Numbered from the stretch's first letter, positions 32,023 through 41,767 are shown. The stretch: 64,000 nucleotides of DNA from Sphingomonas canadensis (GCF_026013525.1 NZ_JAPDRA010000001.1:783056-847055); one strand, 5' to 3'. The notes: a model not told the origin generated them from the letters alone. Numbers and translations: made by a program.

Positions 32023-34761
32023 TTACTGGCCGAAGGTGCGTTGCCACCAGCCGCGGCGCGGCGCGGAATCGGCTGCGGATTCCTCCCCGGCGTCGGCGGT
32101 CTCAGGCTCCGGCTCTGCCTCCGTCTCCCCGGCAGGGGCTTCGACCGCCGGAGCTTCCTCCGCGACGGTGGCGGGCGCTTCCGCCTCGGTCTCGGCTACG
32201 GCCTTCTTGCGGCTGCGCGAGCGCTTCGGCTTGGCCTCGGCGGCGGGCGCTTCCTCGGCCGGAGCTTCGGCGGCGGGGGTTTCTTCCGCGACGGGGGCGG
32301 GCGCTTCCGCCTCGGTCTCGGCTACGGCCTTCTTGCGGCTGCGCGAGCGCTTCGGCTTGGCCTCGGCGGCGGGCGCTTCCTCGACGGGAGCTTCGGCCGC
32401 GGGGGTTTCCTCCACGGCTTCCGGAGCTTCCGCTTCGGTCTCGGTTACCGCCTTCTTGCGGCTGCGCGAGCGCTTCGGCTTGGCCTCGGCGGCAGGGGCT
32501 TCCTCGACGGGAACCTCGGCGGCGGCTTCGGTCACCGCTTCCGTTGCATCCGCCTCAGCGTCGGCTTCGGTTTCGCCTTCGACCGTGCCGGCGGCTTCGC
32601 CGTTGCCCGCGCGGCGTCCGCCGCGGCGGCCGCGGCGGCGGCGCTTGCGCGGCGCTTCGCCATCGGCGGAAACGGCCTCACCGGCACCCTCGGCCGCTTC
32701 CTCGCCCTCGCCGGATTCCACGGCGTCCGCCGCTTCCTCCGCCTCGTCGGCGGCGTCCTGCTCGCCATCGCCGGGGGCACGGCCGTCCTCGCCCGGGCGG
32801 CCGCGGCGGCCGCGGCGGCGGCGGCGGCGCTTGCCGCGGCCCTCGCCTTCGTCACGCTCGCCGCGATCACCGCGTCCGGTGCGCTCGCGCGGGGCGGCGG
32901 CCTCTTCGGCCTCTTCTTCCTCTTCCTCGATCTCCTCGATGAAGTCCTCTTCCTCGGGCTCCTCGATCAGCACCGGCAAGCGCGGCGCGCGTGCGGGCGG
33001 CGGGCCGGAGACCTCTACCGCCATGCGCGCCCCTTCAAGCTCGCCGTCCGACGCGACCTCGACGGTGACGCCGTAGCGATCCTCGATCTCGGCCAGCTCG
33101 GCGCGCTTGCGGTTGAGCACGTAGAAGGCGGCCTCCTGGCTCGCGCGCAGCAGCAGCGCGGAACCGCGGCCGCGGCCGGCCTCGTCCTCCAGCATGCGCA
33201 GCGCCGAAAGTCCTGCCGAAGAAGCGGTGCGCACCAGCCCGGTGCCTTCGCAATGCGGGCACTGGCGGGTGGACGCCTCCAGCACGCCGGTGCGCAGGCG
33301 CTGGCGGCTCATCTCCATCAGGCCGAACGCCGAGATGCGGCCCACCTGGATGCGGGCGCGATCGTTCTTCAGCGCCTCCTTCATCGCCTTCTCGACCTTA
33401 CGGACGTTGGAGCCATGCTCCATGTCGATGAAGTCGATCACGACCAGGCCGGCCATGTCGCGCAGGCGGAGCTGGCGCGCGATTTCCTGCGCGGCTTCCA
33501 GGTTGGTGGCGGTGGCGGTCTGCTCGATATTGTGCTCGCGCGTCGAGCGGCCCGAGTTGATGTCGATCGAAACCAGCGCTTCGGTGGGGTTGATCACCAG
33601 ATAGCCGCCCGACTTGAGCTGGACGACCGGGTGATACATCGCCGCGAGCTGATCCTCGACATGGCTGCGCTGGAACAGCGGCACGCTGTCCGCATAATGC
33701 TTCACCCGCCGCGCGTGGCTGGGCATCAGCAGCTTCATGAAGTCCTTGGCCTGGCGATAGCCCTCGTCGCCCTCGACGATCACCTCGTCGATGTCCTTGT
33801 TGTAGATGTCGCGGATCGCGCGCTTGATCAGGTCGCTGTCGCCATAGACCAGCGCCGGGGCGGTGGAGGAAAGCGTCTTCTCGCGGATCTCGTCCCACAG
33901 CCGGGCGAGATAGTCGAAGTCGCGCTTGATCTCGGTCTTGGTGCGCTGGAGCCCCGCGGTGCGGACGATGCAGCCCATCGACGGCGGCAGCTTCAGATCA
34001 GCCATGATCTGCTTCAGCCGCTTGCGATCGGCAGAGGAGCTGATCTTGCGGCTGATCCCGCCGCCATGCGCGGTGTTGGGCATCAGCACGCAATAGCGGC
34101 CCGCGAGCGACAGATAGGTGGTCAGCGCCGCGCCCTTGTTGCCGCGCTCTTCCTTCACGACCTGAACCAGCAGCACCTGGCGGCGGCGGATCACGTCCTG
34201 GATCTTGTAGCGGCGGCGCAGCGCCATGCGGCGTTCGCGAAGCTGATCGGCGGCGCTTTCGTCGCCGCCGCCCTTGCCGCGGCGCTTGCGGCGGCCGCGC
34301 GCGGGCGCCTCGCCGCCTTCCTCGCCGCCCTCGCCGTCGCCCTCGGCGGTTTCGCCGTCGGAATCGTCCTCGTCGTCGACGGGACGCTCGAGCACCTCGA
34401 CGCCGTCGGCATCGCCCTCGGCGTCGTCATAGTCGCCGTCTTCCTCGGCGCGCAGCGCGGCTTCCTCGGCCGCGTGCTCGGCCTCCTCGCGGAGCAGCGC
34501 GTCGCGATCCTCCTTGGGGATCTGATAGTAATCGGGATGGATTTCCGAGAAGGCCAGGAAGCCGTGGCGGTTCCCGCCGTAATCGACGAACGCCGCCTGC
34601 AGCGACGGTTCGACGCGGGTCACCTTGGCCAGATAGATGTTGCCTTTGAGCTGCTTGCGCTCGGCGCTCTCGAAATCAAATTCCTCGATTCGATTCCCTT
34701 TGACGACCGCCACGCGGGTTTCTTCCCGGTGGCGTGCGTCGATCAACATGCGCATCGTCAT
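32023..34761 (-). CDS. rne: Ribonuclease E/G
   Basis: 912 residues. The S1 domain is split by an acidic then basic insert (about residues 95-180, DDEDDSDGE and RGRRKRRGKGGG), common in alphaproteobacterial RNase E. The catalytic core has SIDINSGRSTREHN and LVVIDFIDM (metal-binding Asp residues). The Zn-link CPHCEGTG sits around residue 505. The C-terminal ~300 residues are low complexity, alternating acidic stretches and Arg-rich RNA-binding patches, with a three-fold repeat. This is presumably the degradosome scaffold. The ATG at 34761 has GGAG 8 bases upstream. It cleaves mRNA and rRNA precursors. Confidence 0.95.
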   Translation of the reverse strand: MTMRMLIDARHREETRVAVVKGNRIEEFDFESAERKQLKGNIYLAKVTRVEPSLQAAFVDYGGNRHGFLAFSEIHPDYYQIPKEDRDALLREEAEHAAEEAALRAEEDGDYDDAEGDADGVEVLERPVDDEDDSDGETAEGDGEGGEEGGEAPARGRRKRRGKGGGDESAADQLRERRMALRRRYKIQDVIRRRQVLLVQVVKEERGNKGAALTTYLSLAGRYCVLMPNTAHGGGISRKISSSADRKRLKQIMADLKLPPSMGCIVRTAGLQRTKTEIKRDFDYLARLWDEIREKTLSSTAPALVYGDSDLIKRAIRDIYNKDIDEVIVEGDEGYRQAKDFMKLLMPSHARRVKHYADSVPLFQRSHVEDQLAAMYHPVVQLKSGGYLVINPTEALVSIDINSGRSTREHNIEQTATATNLEAAQEIARQLRLRDMAGLVVIDFIDMEHGSNVRKVEKAMKEALKNDRARIQVGRISAFGLMEMSRQRLRTGVLEASTRQCPHCEGTGLVRTASSAGLSALRMLEDEAGRGRGSALLLRASQEAAFYVLNRKRAELAEIEDRYGVTVEVASDGELEGARMAVEVSGPPPARAPRLPVLIEEPEEEDFIEEIEEEEEEAEEAAAPRERTGRGDRGERDEGEGRGKRRRRRRGRRGRPGEDGRAPGDGEQDAADEAEEAADAVESGEGEEAAEGAGEAVSADGEAPRKRRRRGRRGGRRAGNGEAAGTVEGETEADAEADATEAVTEAAAEVPVEEAPAAEAKPKRSRSRKKAVTETEAEAPEAVEETPAAEAPVEEAPAAEAKPKRSRSRKKAVAETEAEAPAPVAEETPAAEAPAEEAPAAEAKPKRSRSRKKAVAETEAEAPATVAEEAPAVEAPAGETEAEPEPETADAGEESAADSAPRRGWWQRTFGQ
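32145..32525 (-). repeat. In-frame tandem repeat in the RNase E C-terminal scaffold
   Basis: Three near-identical copies encode KPKRSRSRKKAV flanked by Glu/Ala/Pro-rich sequence. The start of the conserved DNA block recurs at 32201, 32327 and 32450, giving periods of 126 and 123 bases (42 and 41 residues). Each unit puts a basic Arg/Ser patch in an acidic linker, as expected for RNA- or partner-binding microdomains. Copy number is likely to vary between strains by recombination. Confidence 0.85.
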
Positions 34762-35290
34762 TTATTGTTCTCCGGGCGCGCCGGCGCGCTTTCCCGCAGG
34801 GCGGGAGCGCGGACGCGCGAGATAGTGTGCGGCTCCGGCCGGCGGCGCCGGCGGAAATCCCGCGGGTTTCAAGAAATGCCTCTGCTGCCCGGGCACGTCC
34901 GGGCGCCTGGCCCGGATGCTCCACCGCCACCGCGCCGCCGGCCGAACGGGCCGGACAATGCGGTCTGGGGGGAAATTGCCTCATGCAGCGTCAACCTGAA
35001 AAGTTTCGCGGGCCGAATGTGGCCAGCGCGTGCGGCCGGCGCAAGCCGGGGCACATGCGCTGCCTAGCATCCCGCCGCCGGGGCGGCAACCGCACCGCGC
35101 CGAATTGTCGCGCGGGGTTCCGGAGAATCCCTGAAAGCACGAACCCTTAGCGTGACGTTCCCGGATCGATTCGGACCCGGAATCAAATCATGACTGATGC
35201 AGGATTAACCGCCCTGCTTCACCGCGGTTTGAGGGCCAGGCCCCTACAGCGGCACCGTCAGGGCTTCTTTTAGAGCCGAGTAAACCGAGT
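34762..35290. promoter_or_regulatory. Divergent rne/amiC intergenic region with rne leader hairpin
   Basis: This 529-base gap has no supported gene. It must hold the promoters of rne (leftward) and amiC (rightward). In the rne leader, 24 bases upstream of the start codon, CGCGC-TT-TCCCGC (34785-34797) pairs with GCGGGA-GCGCG (34801-34811) around a 3-base loop, leaving GGAG free between stem and ATG. RNase E mRNA leaders are autoregulatory targets in enterobacteria; a similar role here is inference. No clear -35/-10 pair was identified. Confidence 0.5.
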
Positions 35291-36541
35291 ATGCATTTAG
35301 GCTGGACCCCCCGCCAGCCTGCGCGGCATATCGCGCGGGTGCTGTTCCTTCTCGCCTTGCTTTCCGGCTGGTTGACCGGAGTACCAAGCTGGGCGGGTGC
35401 GGTGCAGGAGATCAGTGTCAAGGGTGACCGCGTGGTCATCCGTTTCGACGAGCCCGTGGCGCGTGCGAGCGCGTTCGTGCTGGCCGGGCCGGATCGGATC
35501 GCGGTCGATGTCGCCGGAGCGGCGCCGGGCGGCAGCGTGCGTGCCGGCGGTTCGGTGACGCGCGTCCGCCAGGGCGTGCAGGACGGCGGCAACGCGCGCA
35601 TCGTCCTGGATCTCGCGCGGCCGGCGATCGTGACCGAAGGCCGCTTCGGCAAGGACGGCACCACCCTCACGCTTGCGCTGCGCCCGGTGGACAACGCCAG
35701 CTTCGCGCGCGCTGCGGCGGAGGGGCGGATGAGCTTCCTGCCGCCCTTCAGCTATTTCCAGCCGGTGCAGCGCAGCCGCTACAGCGAGCGCGTCAACGTG
35801 CCGCCGCGGGTGGCTCCGGCCGCGCTGCCGCGCATCTATGGCAACGACGCCAGCCGTCCGCTGGTGGTGATCGATGCGGGCCACGGCGGGCATGATCCCG
35901 GCGCGATCGGCCCCAACGGGCTGCGCGAGAAGGACCTGACGCTGCGGGTCGCGCTGGCGATCCGGGACGAACTGCTCAAGTCGGGCCGGGTGCGCGTGGC
36001 GCTGACCCGCGAGGACGACCGCTTCCTGATCCTGCAGGAGCGCTTCGGCCTGGCACGCAAGCTGGGCGCCAGCCTGTTCATCTCGGTCCATTGCGACAGC
36101 GCGACCAGCGCCGAAGCATCGGGCGCCACCGTCTATACCCTGTCCGAAGTGGCATCCGACAAGGAGGCCGCCCGCCTGGCCGCGCGCGAGAACAAGGCGG
36201 ACATCCTGGCCGGCGTGGACCTGGGCGGTACCAGCCCCGACATCTCGTCGATCCTGATCGACCTGACCCAGCGCGAGACGATGAACATGTCCGCCAGCTT
36301 TGCCCGGCTGCTGGGGCGCGAGGCGATGCCGCTGATCCCGATCAAGGACAATTTCCACCGCATGGCATCGCTGATGGTGCTCAAGGCGCCGGACATGCCG
36401 AGCGTGCTGTTCGAGACGGGCTATATCTCCAACGCATCGGACGCCCGCTTCCTGGCTTCCGAGGAGGGGCAGCGCCGGGTGGCGGCGACGGTGCGGCGCG
36501 CGGTGGAGATCCATTTCGCGACGCGGATGGCGTCGCGCTGA
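35291..36541 (+). CDS. amiC: N-acetylmuramoyl-L-alanine amidase, AmiC type
   Basis: 416 residues. A hydrophobic export signal (about 10-32) is followed by an N-terminal AMIN-like beta domain (VKGDRVVIRFDEPV, about 35-140). The Amidase_3 catalytic domain starts near residue 193: VIDAGHGGHDPGAIG (Zn His), a Glu in GLREKDLTLRVAL, SVHCDS (Zn His) and VLFETGYISN (catalytic Glu). It cleaves the amide between MurNAc and the stem peptide during cell separation. It heads the conserved amiC-mrcA-prfB order. Confidence 0.94.
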   Translation: MHLGWTPRQPARHIARVLFLLALLSGWLTGVPSWAGAVQEISVKGDRVVIRFDEPVARASAFVLAGPDRIAVDVAGAAPGGSVRAGGSVTRVRQGVQDGGNARIVLDLARPAIVTEGRFGKDGTTLTLALRPVDNASFARAAAEGRMSFLPPFSYFQPVQRSRYSERVNVPPRVAPAALPRIYGNDASRPLVVIDAGHGGHDPGAIGPNGLREKDLTLRVALAIRDELLKSGRVRVALTREDDRFLILQERFGLARKLGASLFISVHCDSATSAEASGATVYTLSEVASDKEAARLAARENKADILAGVDLGGTSPDISSILIDLTQRETMNMSASFARLLGREAMPLIPIKDNFHRMASLMVLKAPDMPSVLFETGYISNASDARFLASEEGQRRVAATVRRAVEIHFATRMASR

Positions 36542-36633
36542 TTCTTCCGGCGACGCCGGAGCGGGCAGGCTCCGCTCCGGCGTTGCGCGCTGCCGCTGGA
36601 ATCCGCATCGAATCCTGCTAGACCCCCGCCATC

Positions 36634-39147
36634 ATGGCCGAAGCCGACCTCAGCAGCGTAAAGATGCGCATCACGCGCGAGATCGGGGGGCTGCGCGGCT
36701 GGTACGACAGCGTCCGCTACAAGCTGTGGTTCCGGATCCTGTCCTGGCTGGCGCTGCTGGCCGGCGCCTTCTTCTTCCTGCTGTGGTTCTTCGTCGCGCG
36801 GCACCTGCCCTCGGTCGACACGCTGCGCCATTACGAGCCGCCGCTGCCCACCTATGTCCGCTCGATCAGCGGCGAGCCGATCCACAGCTATGCGCGCGAG
36901 CGCCGCGTCCAGCTCAGCTACGCCGAATATCCGAAGCCGCTGGTGTTCGCCTTTCTGGCGGCGGAGGACCGGACCTTCTTCGAGCACCACGGGCTCGACT
37001 TCCCCGGGCTGGTGCGCGCCGCGCTGGACGGGATCACCAGCGGCAGCACGCCGCGCGGCACCTCCACGATCACGCAGCAGGTGGCCAAGAACCTGGTCGT
37101 CGGCAACGAGGTCAGCTACCTGCGCAAGCTGAAGGAGGCGATCCTCGCCTGGCGAATCGAGGATACGCTGACCAAGCAGCAGATCCTGGAGCTGTACCTC
37201 AACTCGATCGAGCTCGGCCGCAACGCGGGCGGCGTGGACGCCGCCAGCCACGCCTATTTCGGCAAGGAGCTGAAGGACCTGAGTCTGGAGCAGATGGCCT
37301 ATCTGGCGATCCTGCCCAAAGGCCCGGCCAATTACGATCCCGAGCGATTCGGCGAACGCGCGCTGGAGCGGCGCAACTGGGTGCTCAGCGAGATGCTGCG
37401 CAACCGCTTCATCGATCAGGCGCAGTATGACGATGCGGTCAACAAGCCGCTGGGCACCGTGCCGCGCCAGACGCCCAAGTTCGAGCGCGTCGGCGGCTAT
37501 TTCGTCGAGGAGGTGCGCCGCCAGCTTATCGACAAGTTCGGCGAGAAGGCCGAGGACGGGCCGTACAGCGTCTATTCGGGCGGGTTGTGGGTGCGCACCT
37601 CGCTCGATCCCAAGCTCCAGCAATATGCGCAGAAGGCGCTACGCGACGGGCTGATCCGGTTCGAGCGCGGGCGCGGCTGGTCCGGCCCTATCGCGCATGT
37701 CGAGATCCGCAACGGCGCGTGGCAAAGCGCGCTGCTGAACACCAACATCGGCCTGGATTACGAGGACTGGCGCGCGGCGATCGCGATCGAACGCACCGGC
37801 GACGTGTGGAAGATCGGCTTCGACGACGGCAGCACCGGCGGCCTGCCCAAATGGGCGGCGGCGATGCAGGTGCGCGGCCAGGGCGCGCAGGCGTTCGGCG
37901 CGATCAAGGCCGGGGACATACTGGCGGTGGCGCCCGAGGGCGGCGCCTTCGCGCTGCGCAGCATTCCCAAGGTTTCGGGCGGCATGGTGGTGGAGGATCC
38001 ACGCACCGGCCGCATCCTGGCGATGCAGGGCGGGTTCGATTCGCGCATCCAGAGCTTCAACCGCGCCACCCAGGCGCAGCGCCAGCCGGGATCGACGATC
38101 AAGCCGCTGGTCTATGCCGCCGCGCTGGAACAGGGGATGACGCCCGCGACGATCATCGTCGATGGCCCCTTCTGCGTGTGGCAGGGCGCGCAGCTTGGCC
38201 AGAAATGCTTCCGCAACTTCGGCGGCGGCGCGGGATCGGGGCCGCACACGATGCGCTGGGGCGTCGAGCAATCGCGCAACCTGATGACCGTCCAGGCCGC
38301 AAACCAGGTCGGCATGGAGCATGTCGTCGACCTGATCCAGCGCGTCGGCGTGTCGAAGCGGAAGTACGATCCCTATCTCTCCTACGCGCTGGGCGCGGGC
38401 GAGACGACCGTACTGCGCATGGTGAACGCCTATTCGATCCTGGTGAACCAGGGCCGCGCGCTGAATCCCACGCTGATCGATTTCGTCCAGAACCGCCGCG
38501 GCGAGGTGATCTGGCCTGAGAACTGGCGCGCCTGCGAAGGGTGCAACATGCCGGATTGGGACGGCAAGCCGATGCCCCGCCCGGCCCCCCGCGCACGCCA
38601 GGTGGTGGACGCGCAGAGCGCCTATCAGATGGTGCATATCACCGAAGGCGTGATCCAGCGCGGCACCGCCACCATCCTGCGCGACCTGAACCGCCCGCTG
38701 ATGGGCAAGACGGGCACCACATCCGGCCCCACCGACGTGTGGTTCGTGGGTGGCGCGGCGCAGATGCTGGCCGGGCTCTACATCGGCTATGACACGCCGA
38801 CCAACCTGGGCGGCTATGCCCAGGGCGGATCGATCGCGGCGCCGATCTTCAAGGATTTCGCGGTCAAGGCCTATGAGGGGCTCGACAGGCTGCCCTTCGT
38901 CGCCCCGCCGGGCATCCGCATGGTGCGCATCGACCGGGCGAGCGGCCGCCGCGTCTATGGCGGCTGGCCGGGCAACGATCCGATGTCGTCGGTGATCTGG
39001 GAAGCCTTCAAGGCCGAGAGCGAGCCCGATCGCACGGCCGGCCAGGAGGAGACCGCGCCCAAGGTCGAGGAGAAGAAGCGCGTCGAGCGCCGCAACGACG
39101 CGCCCAAGGACGACGAGTTCCTGCAGCGCGAGGGCGGCATCTATTAG
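36634..39147 (+). CDS. mrcA: Penicillin-binding protein 1A (class A, glycosyltransferase and transpeptidase)
   Basis: 837 residues. A cytoplasmic N-terminus and one transmembrane helix (FRILSWLALLAGAFFFLLWFFVA) lead into glycosyltransferase motifs AAEDRTFFEHHG (catalytic Glu111), RGTSTITQQVAKNL and LYLNSIELGRNAGG. An OB-like linker follows, then the transpeptidase with STIK (Ser487), SRN and KTGTTSG. The C-terminal tail is charged. It polymerises and crosslinks peptidoglycan. It lies 92 bases after amiC, probably in the same unit. Confidence 0.96.
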   Translation: MAEADLSSVKMRITREIGGLRGWYDSVRYKLWFRILSWLALLAGAFFFLLWFFVARHLPSVDTLRHYEPPLPTYVRSISGEPIHSYARERRVQLSYAEYPKPLVFAFLAAEDRTFFEHHGLDFPGLVRAALDGITSGSTPRGTSTITQQVAKNLVVGNEVSYLRKLKEAILAWRIEDTLTKQQILELYLNSIELGRNAGGVDAASHAYFGKELKDLSLEQMAYLAILPKGPANYDPERFGERALERRNWVLSEMLRNRFIDQAQYDDAVNKPLGTVPRQTPKFERVGGYFVEEVRRQLIDKFGEKAEDGPYSVYSGGLWVRTSLDPKLQQYAQKALRDGLIRFERGRGWSGPIAHVEIRNGAWQSALLNTNIGLDYEDWRAAIAIERTGDVWKIGFDDGSTGGLPKWAAAMQVRGQGAQAFGAIKAGDILAVAPEGGAFALRSIPKVSGGMVVEDPRTGRILAMQGGFDSRIQSFNRATQAQRQPGSTIKPLVYAAALEQGMTPATIIVDGPFCVWQGAQLGQKCFRNFGGGAGSGPHTMRWGVEQSRNLMTVQAANQVGMEHVVDLIQRVGVSKRKYDPYLSYALGAGETTVLRMVNAYSILVNQGRALNPTLIDFVQNRRGEVIWPENWRACEGCNMPDWDGKPMPRPAPRARQVVDAQSAYQMVHITEGVIQRGTATILRDLNRPLMGKTGTTSGPTDVWFVGGAAQMLAGLYIGYDTPTNLGGYAQGGSIAAPIFKDFAVKAYEGLDRLPFVAPPGIRMVRIDRASGRRVYGGWPGNDPMSSVIWEAFKAESEPDRTAGQEETAPKVEEKKRVERRNDAPKDDEFLQREGGIY

Positions 39148-39269
39148 CCGCGGCGCACCGCATCGCGCCCGCGCTGGGCTTTCGGCATCTTCCTAAGCCC
39201 TTGCGCGCCTGATAGTGGCCGCCAACCTATTGCGTGTCCGCCCCCGCGGACCGACCCGGAGTTTTCGTG

Positions 39270-40397
39270 ATGCGCGCCGAAGCGCAGGCCTATGCCGACA
39301 AGATCACCGAGGCGCTGGCGCTGCTGCGCCGCTCGCTCGACTGGGACCGCGCGCTGCGCCGGCTCGACGAGCTGAACGCGCGCGTCGAGGACCCCGACCT
39401 GTGGAACGACGCCAAGCAGGCGCAGGACGTGATGCGCGAACGCCGCCGGCTGGACGAGGCGATCACCGCCACCCGCGCGATCGAGAGCGAGCTGAACGAC
39501 ACCGTCGAGCTGATCGAGCTGGCCGAGGCCGAGGGCGACGAGGAGATGGCGGCGGACGGCACCGCGGGCCTTTCCGCGCTGGCCGAGCGCGCCGAGCAGG
39601 ACAAGGTGAAGGCGCTGCTTTCGGGCGAGGCCGACGCCAACGACACCTATCTGGAAATCAACGCCGGCGCCGGCGGCACCGAAAGCAACGACTGGGCGGA
39701 GATGCTGCAGCGCATGTACACGCGCTGGGCCGAACGCCATGGATACAAGGTCGAGCTGGTGGACTATCATGCCGGCGAACAGGCGGGCATCAAGTCCGCC
39801 ACGCTGCTGATCAAGGGCGAGAACGCCTATGGCTATGCCAAGACCGAGAGCGGGGTACACCGGCTGGTCCGCATCAGCCCGTTCGATTCGAACGCGCGGC
39901 GCCAGACCAGCTTCGCCAGCGTGTGGGTCTATCCGGTGATCGACGAGAATATCGAGGTGGAGATCAACGAATCCGATCTGCGCATCGATACCTATCGCGC
40001 GTCGGGCGCGGGCGGGCAGCACATCAACACCACCGATTCGGCGGTGCGCATCACCCACCTGCCCACCGGCATCGTGGTGCAGTGCCAGAACCAGCGCAGC
40101 CAGCACAAGAACCGCGCCGAGGCCTATAACCAGCTCCGCGCGCGCCTCTACGAACGCGAGCTGGCGATCCGCGAGGCGCAGGCCAATGCGGAGAACGCGA
40201 CCAAGACCGACATCGGCTGGGGCCACCAGATCCGCAGCTATGTCCTCCAGCCCTATCAGCTTGTGAAGGACCTGCGCACCGGCGTCGCCTCCACCGCGCC
40301 ATCGGACGTGCTGGACGGCGCGCTGGATCCCTTCATGGCCGCCGCGCTCTCGCAGCGCGTGACCGGCGAGCAGGTCGTTGTGGAGGACGTGGATTGA
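39270..40397 (+). CDS. prfB: Peptide chain release factor 2
   Basis: 375 residues. It is identified as RF2 rather than RF1 by the tripeptide anticodon SPF (residues 203-205, in RISPFDSN). The GGQ catalytic motif is at 248-250 (GAGGQH). It recognises UAA and UGA and triggers peptidyl-tRNA hydrolysis. The ATG at 39270 has GGAG 9 bases upstream. The frame is continuous, so the autoregulatory +1 frameshift of many bacteria is absent. Its stop overlaps the start of the next gene (TGATG). Confidence 0.96.
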   Translation: MRAEAQAYADKITEALALLRRSLDWDRALRRLDELNARVEDPDLWNDAKQAQDVMRERRRLDEAITATRAIESELNDTVELIELAEAEGDEEMAADGTAGLSALAERAEQDKVKALLSGEADANDTYLEINAGAGGTESNDWAEMLQRMYTRWAERHGYKVELVDYHAGEQAGIKSATLLIKGENAYGYAKTESGVHRLVRISPFDSNARRQTSFASVWVYPVIDENIEVEINESDLRIDTYRASGAGGQHINTTDSAVRITHLPTGIVVQCQNQRSQHKNRAEAYNQLRARLYERELAIREAQANAENATKTDIGWGHQIRSYVLQPYQLVKDLRTGVASTAPSDVLDGALDPFMAAALSQRVTGEQVVVEDVD

Positions 40398-41143
40398 TGC
40401 GCCGGATGCCGTTCCTGCCGCTGGTGCTGCTGGCGTTGCTCGCTTCGTGCGAGGGCGGACCGGCCAACGCATCGCGCGAGCGGCAGGAGGGGCATGTCGG
40501 CTTCCCCGCGGCGGACCGGCCGGTGGCCGAGATCGTTTCCGCCCGCTGGTCTAGCGAGGAAGCGCGCGACCGCGTGAACGAGGCCGAGGAGGTGATGGAC
40601 CGCGCCGGCATCAAGCCGGGCATGACCGTGGCCGATATCGGCGCGGGCGAGGGCTATTACACGATCCGCCTGGCGCAGCGCGTGGGCAAGGAAGGCCGCG
40701 TGCTGGCCGAGGATATCATCCCCGACGTGCGCGACGCGCTGGCCACGCGCGTGGCGCGCGAGCGGCTGAACAACGTCAGCGTCGTGCTTGGCCTGCCCGC
40801 CGATCCGCGGCTGCCGGAGAACAGCTTCGATCGCGTGCTGATGGTCCATATGTACCATGAGATCGGCGAGCCTTATGAGTTCCTGTGGCGGATGCGCCCG
40901 TCGCTGCGCCCCGGCGGGCAGGTGATCGTGGTCGACGCCGACCGGCCGACCCAGCACCACGGCACTCCGCCCGAGCTGCTGAAGTGCGAATTCGCGGCGG
41001 TCGGCTATTCGCTGGTCTCGATGGAGAAGATGCCCAAGGCGGGCGGCTATATCGCGATCTTCCAGGCCAGCGGCGAACGCCCCGAGCCGCGCACGATCAA
41101 GGCGTGCAAAGGCCCCACCCCCGCCACCGGCAAGGCGGGCTGA
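40397..41143 (+). CDS. Class I SAM methyltransferase-like lipoprotein
   Basis: 248 residues. The N-terminus is a lipoprotein signal ([18 protein letters not shown], lipobox LASC). The rest is a Rossmann methyltransferase fold: VADIGAGEGYYTIRLA (motif I), VLAEDIIPDV (motif II) and NSFDRVLMVHMYHEI (motif IV). Exported methyltransferase-like proteins of this kind are widespread in Proteobacteria, yet SAM is cytoplasmic, so enzyme activity is doubtful or the signal acts only as an anchor. The ATG overlaps the prfB stop. Confidence 0.82.
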   Translation: MRRMPFLPLVLLALLASCEGGPANASRERQEGHVGFPAADRPVAEIVSARWSSEEARDRVNEAEEVMDRAGIKPGMTVADIGAGEGYYTIRLAQRVGKEGRVLAEDIIPDVRDALATRVARERLNNVSVVLGLPADPRLPENSFDRVLMVHMYHEIGEPYEFLWRMRPSLRPGGQVIVVDADRPTQHHGTPPELLKCEFAAVGYSLVSMEKMPKAGGYIAIFQASGERPEPRTIKACKGPTPATGKAG

Positions 41144-41173
41144 GGTCAGCCCCATCCGTTCGCGCGGGGTTTC

Positions 41174-41575
41174 CTAAAGCAGCCCCAGCGTGCGGAAGCT
41201 GGTGACGCCGCCTTCGGCCAGCACCAGATGATCCATCAGCCGCACCCCCAGCGGATCGAGCGCGCCGGCCAGCCGCCGTGTGGCGGCATGATCGGCGTCG
41301 CTGGGCGTGGGATCGCCGCACGGGTGATTGTGGGCCATCACCAGCGCCTCCGCGCCGAACGCCAGCGCGTCGGCGGCCACTTCCCGGATCGTCATGTCCA
41401 GCCCGTGCGCCGATTCGGAGCGGCGCTGGCGCAGCCCGAGCAGATGGCGGCCCCGGCCCAGGTCCGCGCCCAGATAGGCGAAGGCCAGCACCTCCACCGG
41501 CTCGCGCGCGATCGGCGCGAAGAGGCGCGCGGCTTCCTCGGGTCCGGCGAGCGTGCGGGGCGGGGGCTGGGTCAT
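41174..41575 (-). CDS. RadC-like JAB/MPN+ domain protein (short form)
   Basis: 133 residues, only the JAB domain. The metal-protease-like motif is intact: AHNHPCGDPTPSDAD (HxHP...SxxD), with an upstream Glu in the REVAADALAFGAEALVM region. The N-terminal helix-hairpin-helix of full RadC (usually ~220 residues) is missing. The RadC name is historical; its repair role in E. coli was withdrawn. The start at 41575 fits the domain. It is convergent with the methyltransferase gene. Confidence 0.82.
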   Translation of the reverse strand: MTQPPPRTLAGPEEAARLFAPIAREPVEVLAFAYLGADLGRGRHLLGLRQRRSESAHGLDMTIREVAADALAFGAEALVMAHNHPCGDPTPSDADHAATRRLAGALDPLGVRLMDHLVLAEGGVTSFRTLGLL

Positions 41576-41767
41576 GCCGCCGAGGCTGCCACCGCCGCCG
41601 CCCGCGCCGAAGCGCTACCGGGTCCGATGCGGCGGCGGGTTGCTCCGTTCCGGAGGAATCATGCCCGTCCGAACGTCTGCTTGGCGCGTGGCCGCACCGG
41701 GGCTAGGGTCCTGCCCTGCTTCGTTGAATCGGTTCAGCCTGGCTGAGACAGAATTTAGAGCCCGCCC

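Noticed and set aside
30466..35067. A 1533-codon open frame on the plus strand
   Set aside because: It is antisense to four well-supported leftward genes (the dsbA-like and M48 genes and rne). Its length follows from high GC and the Glu/Ala repeats of RNase E; it has no recognisable domain.
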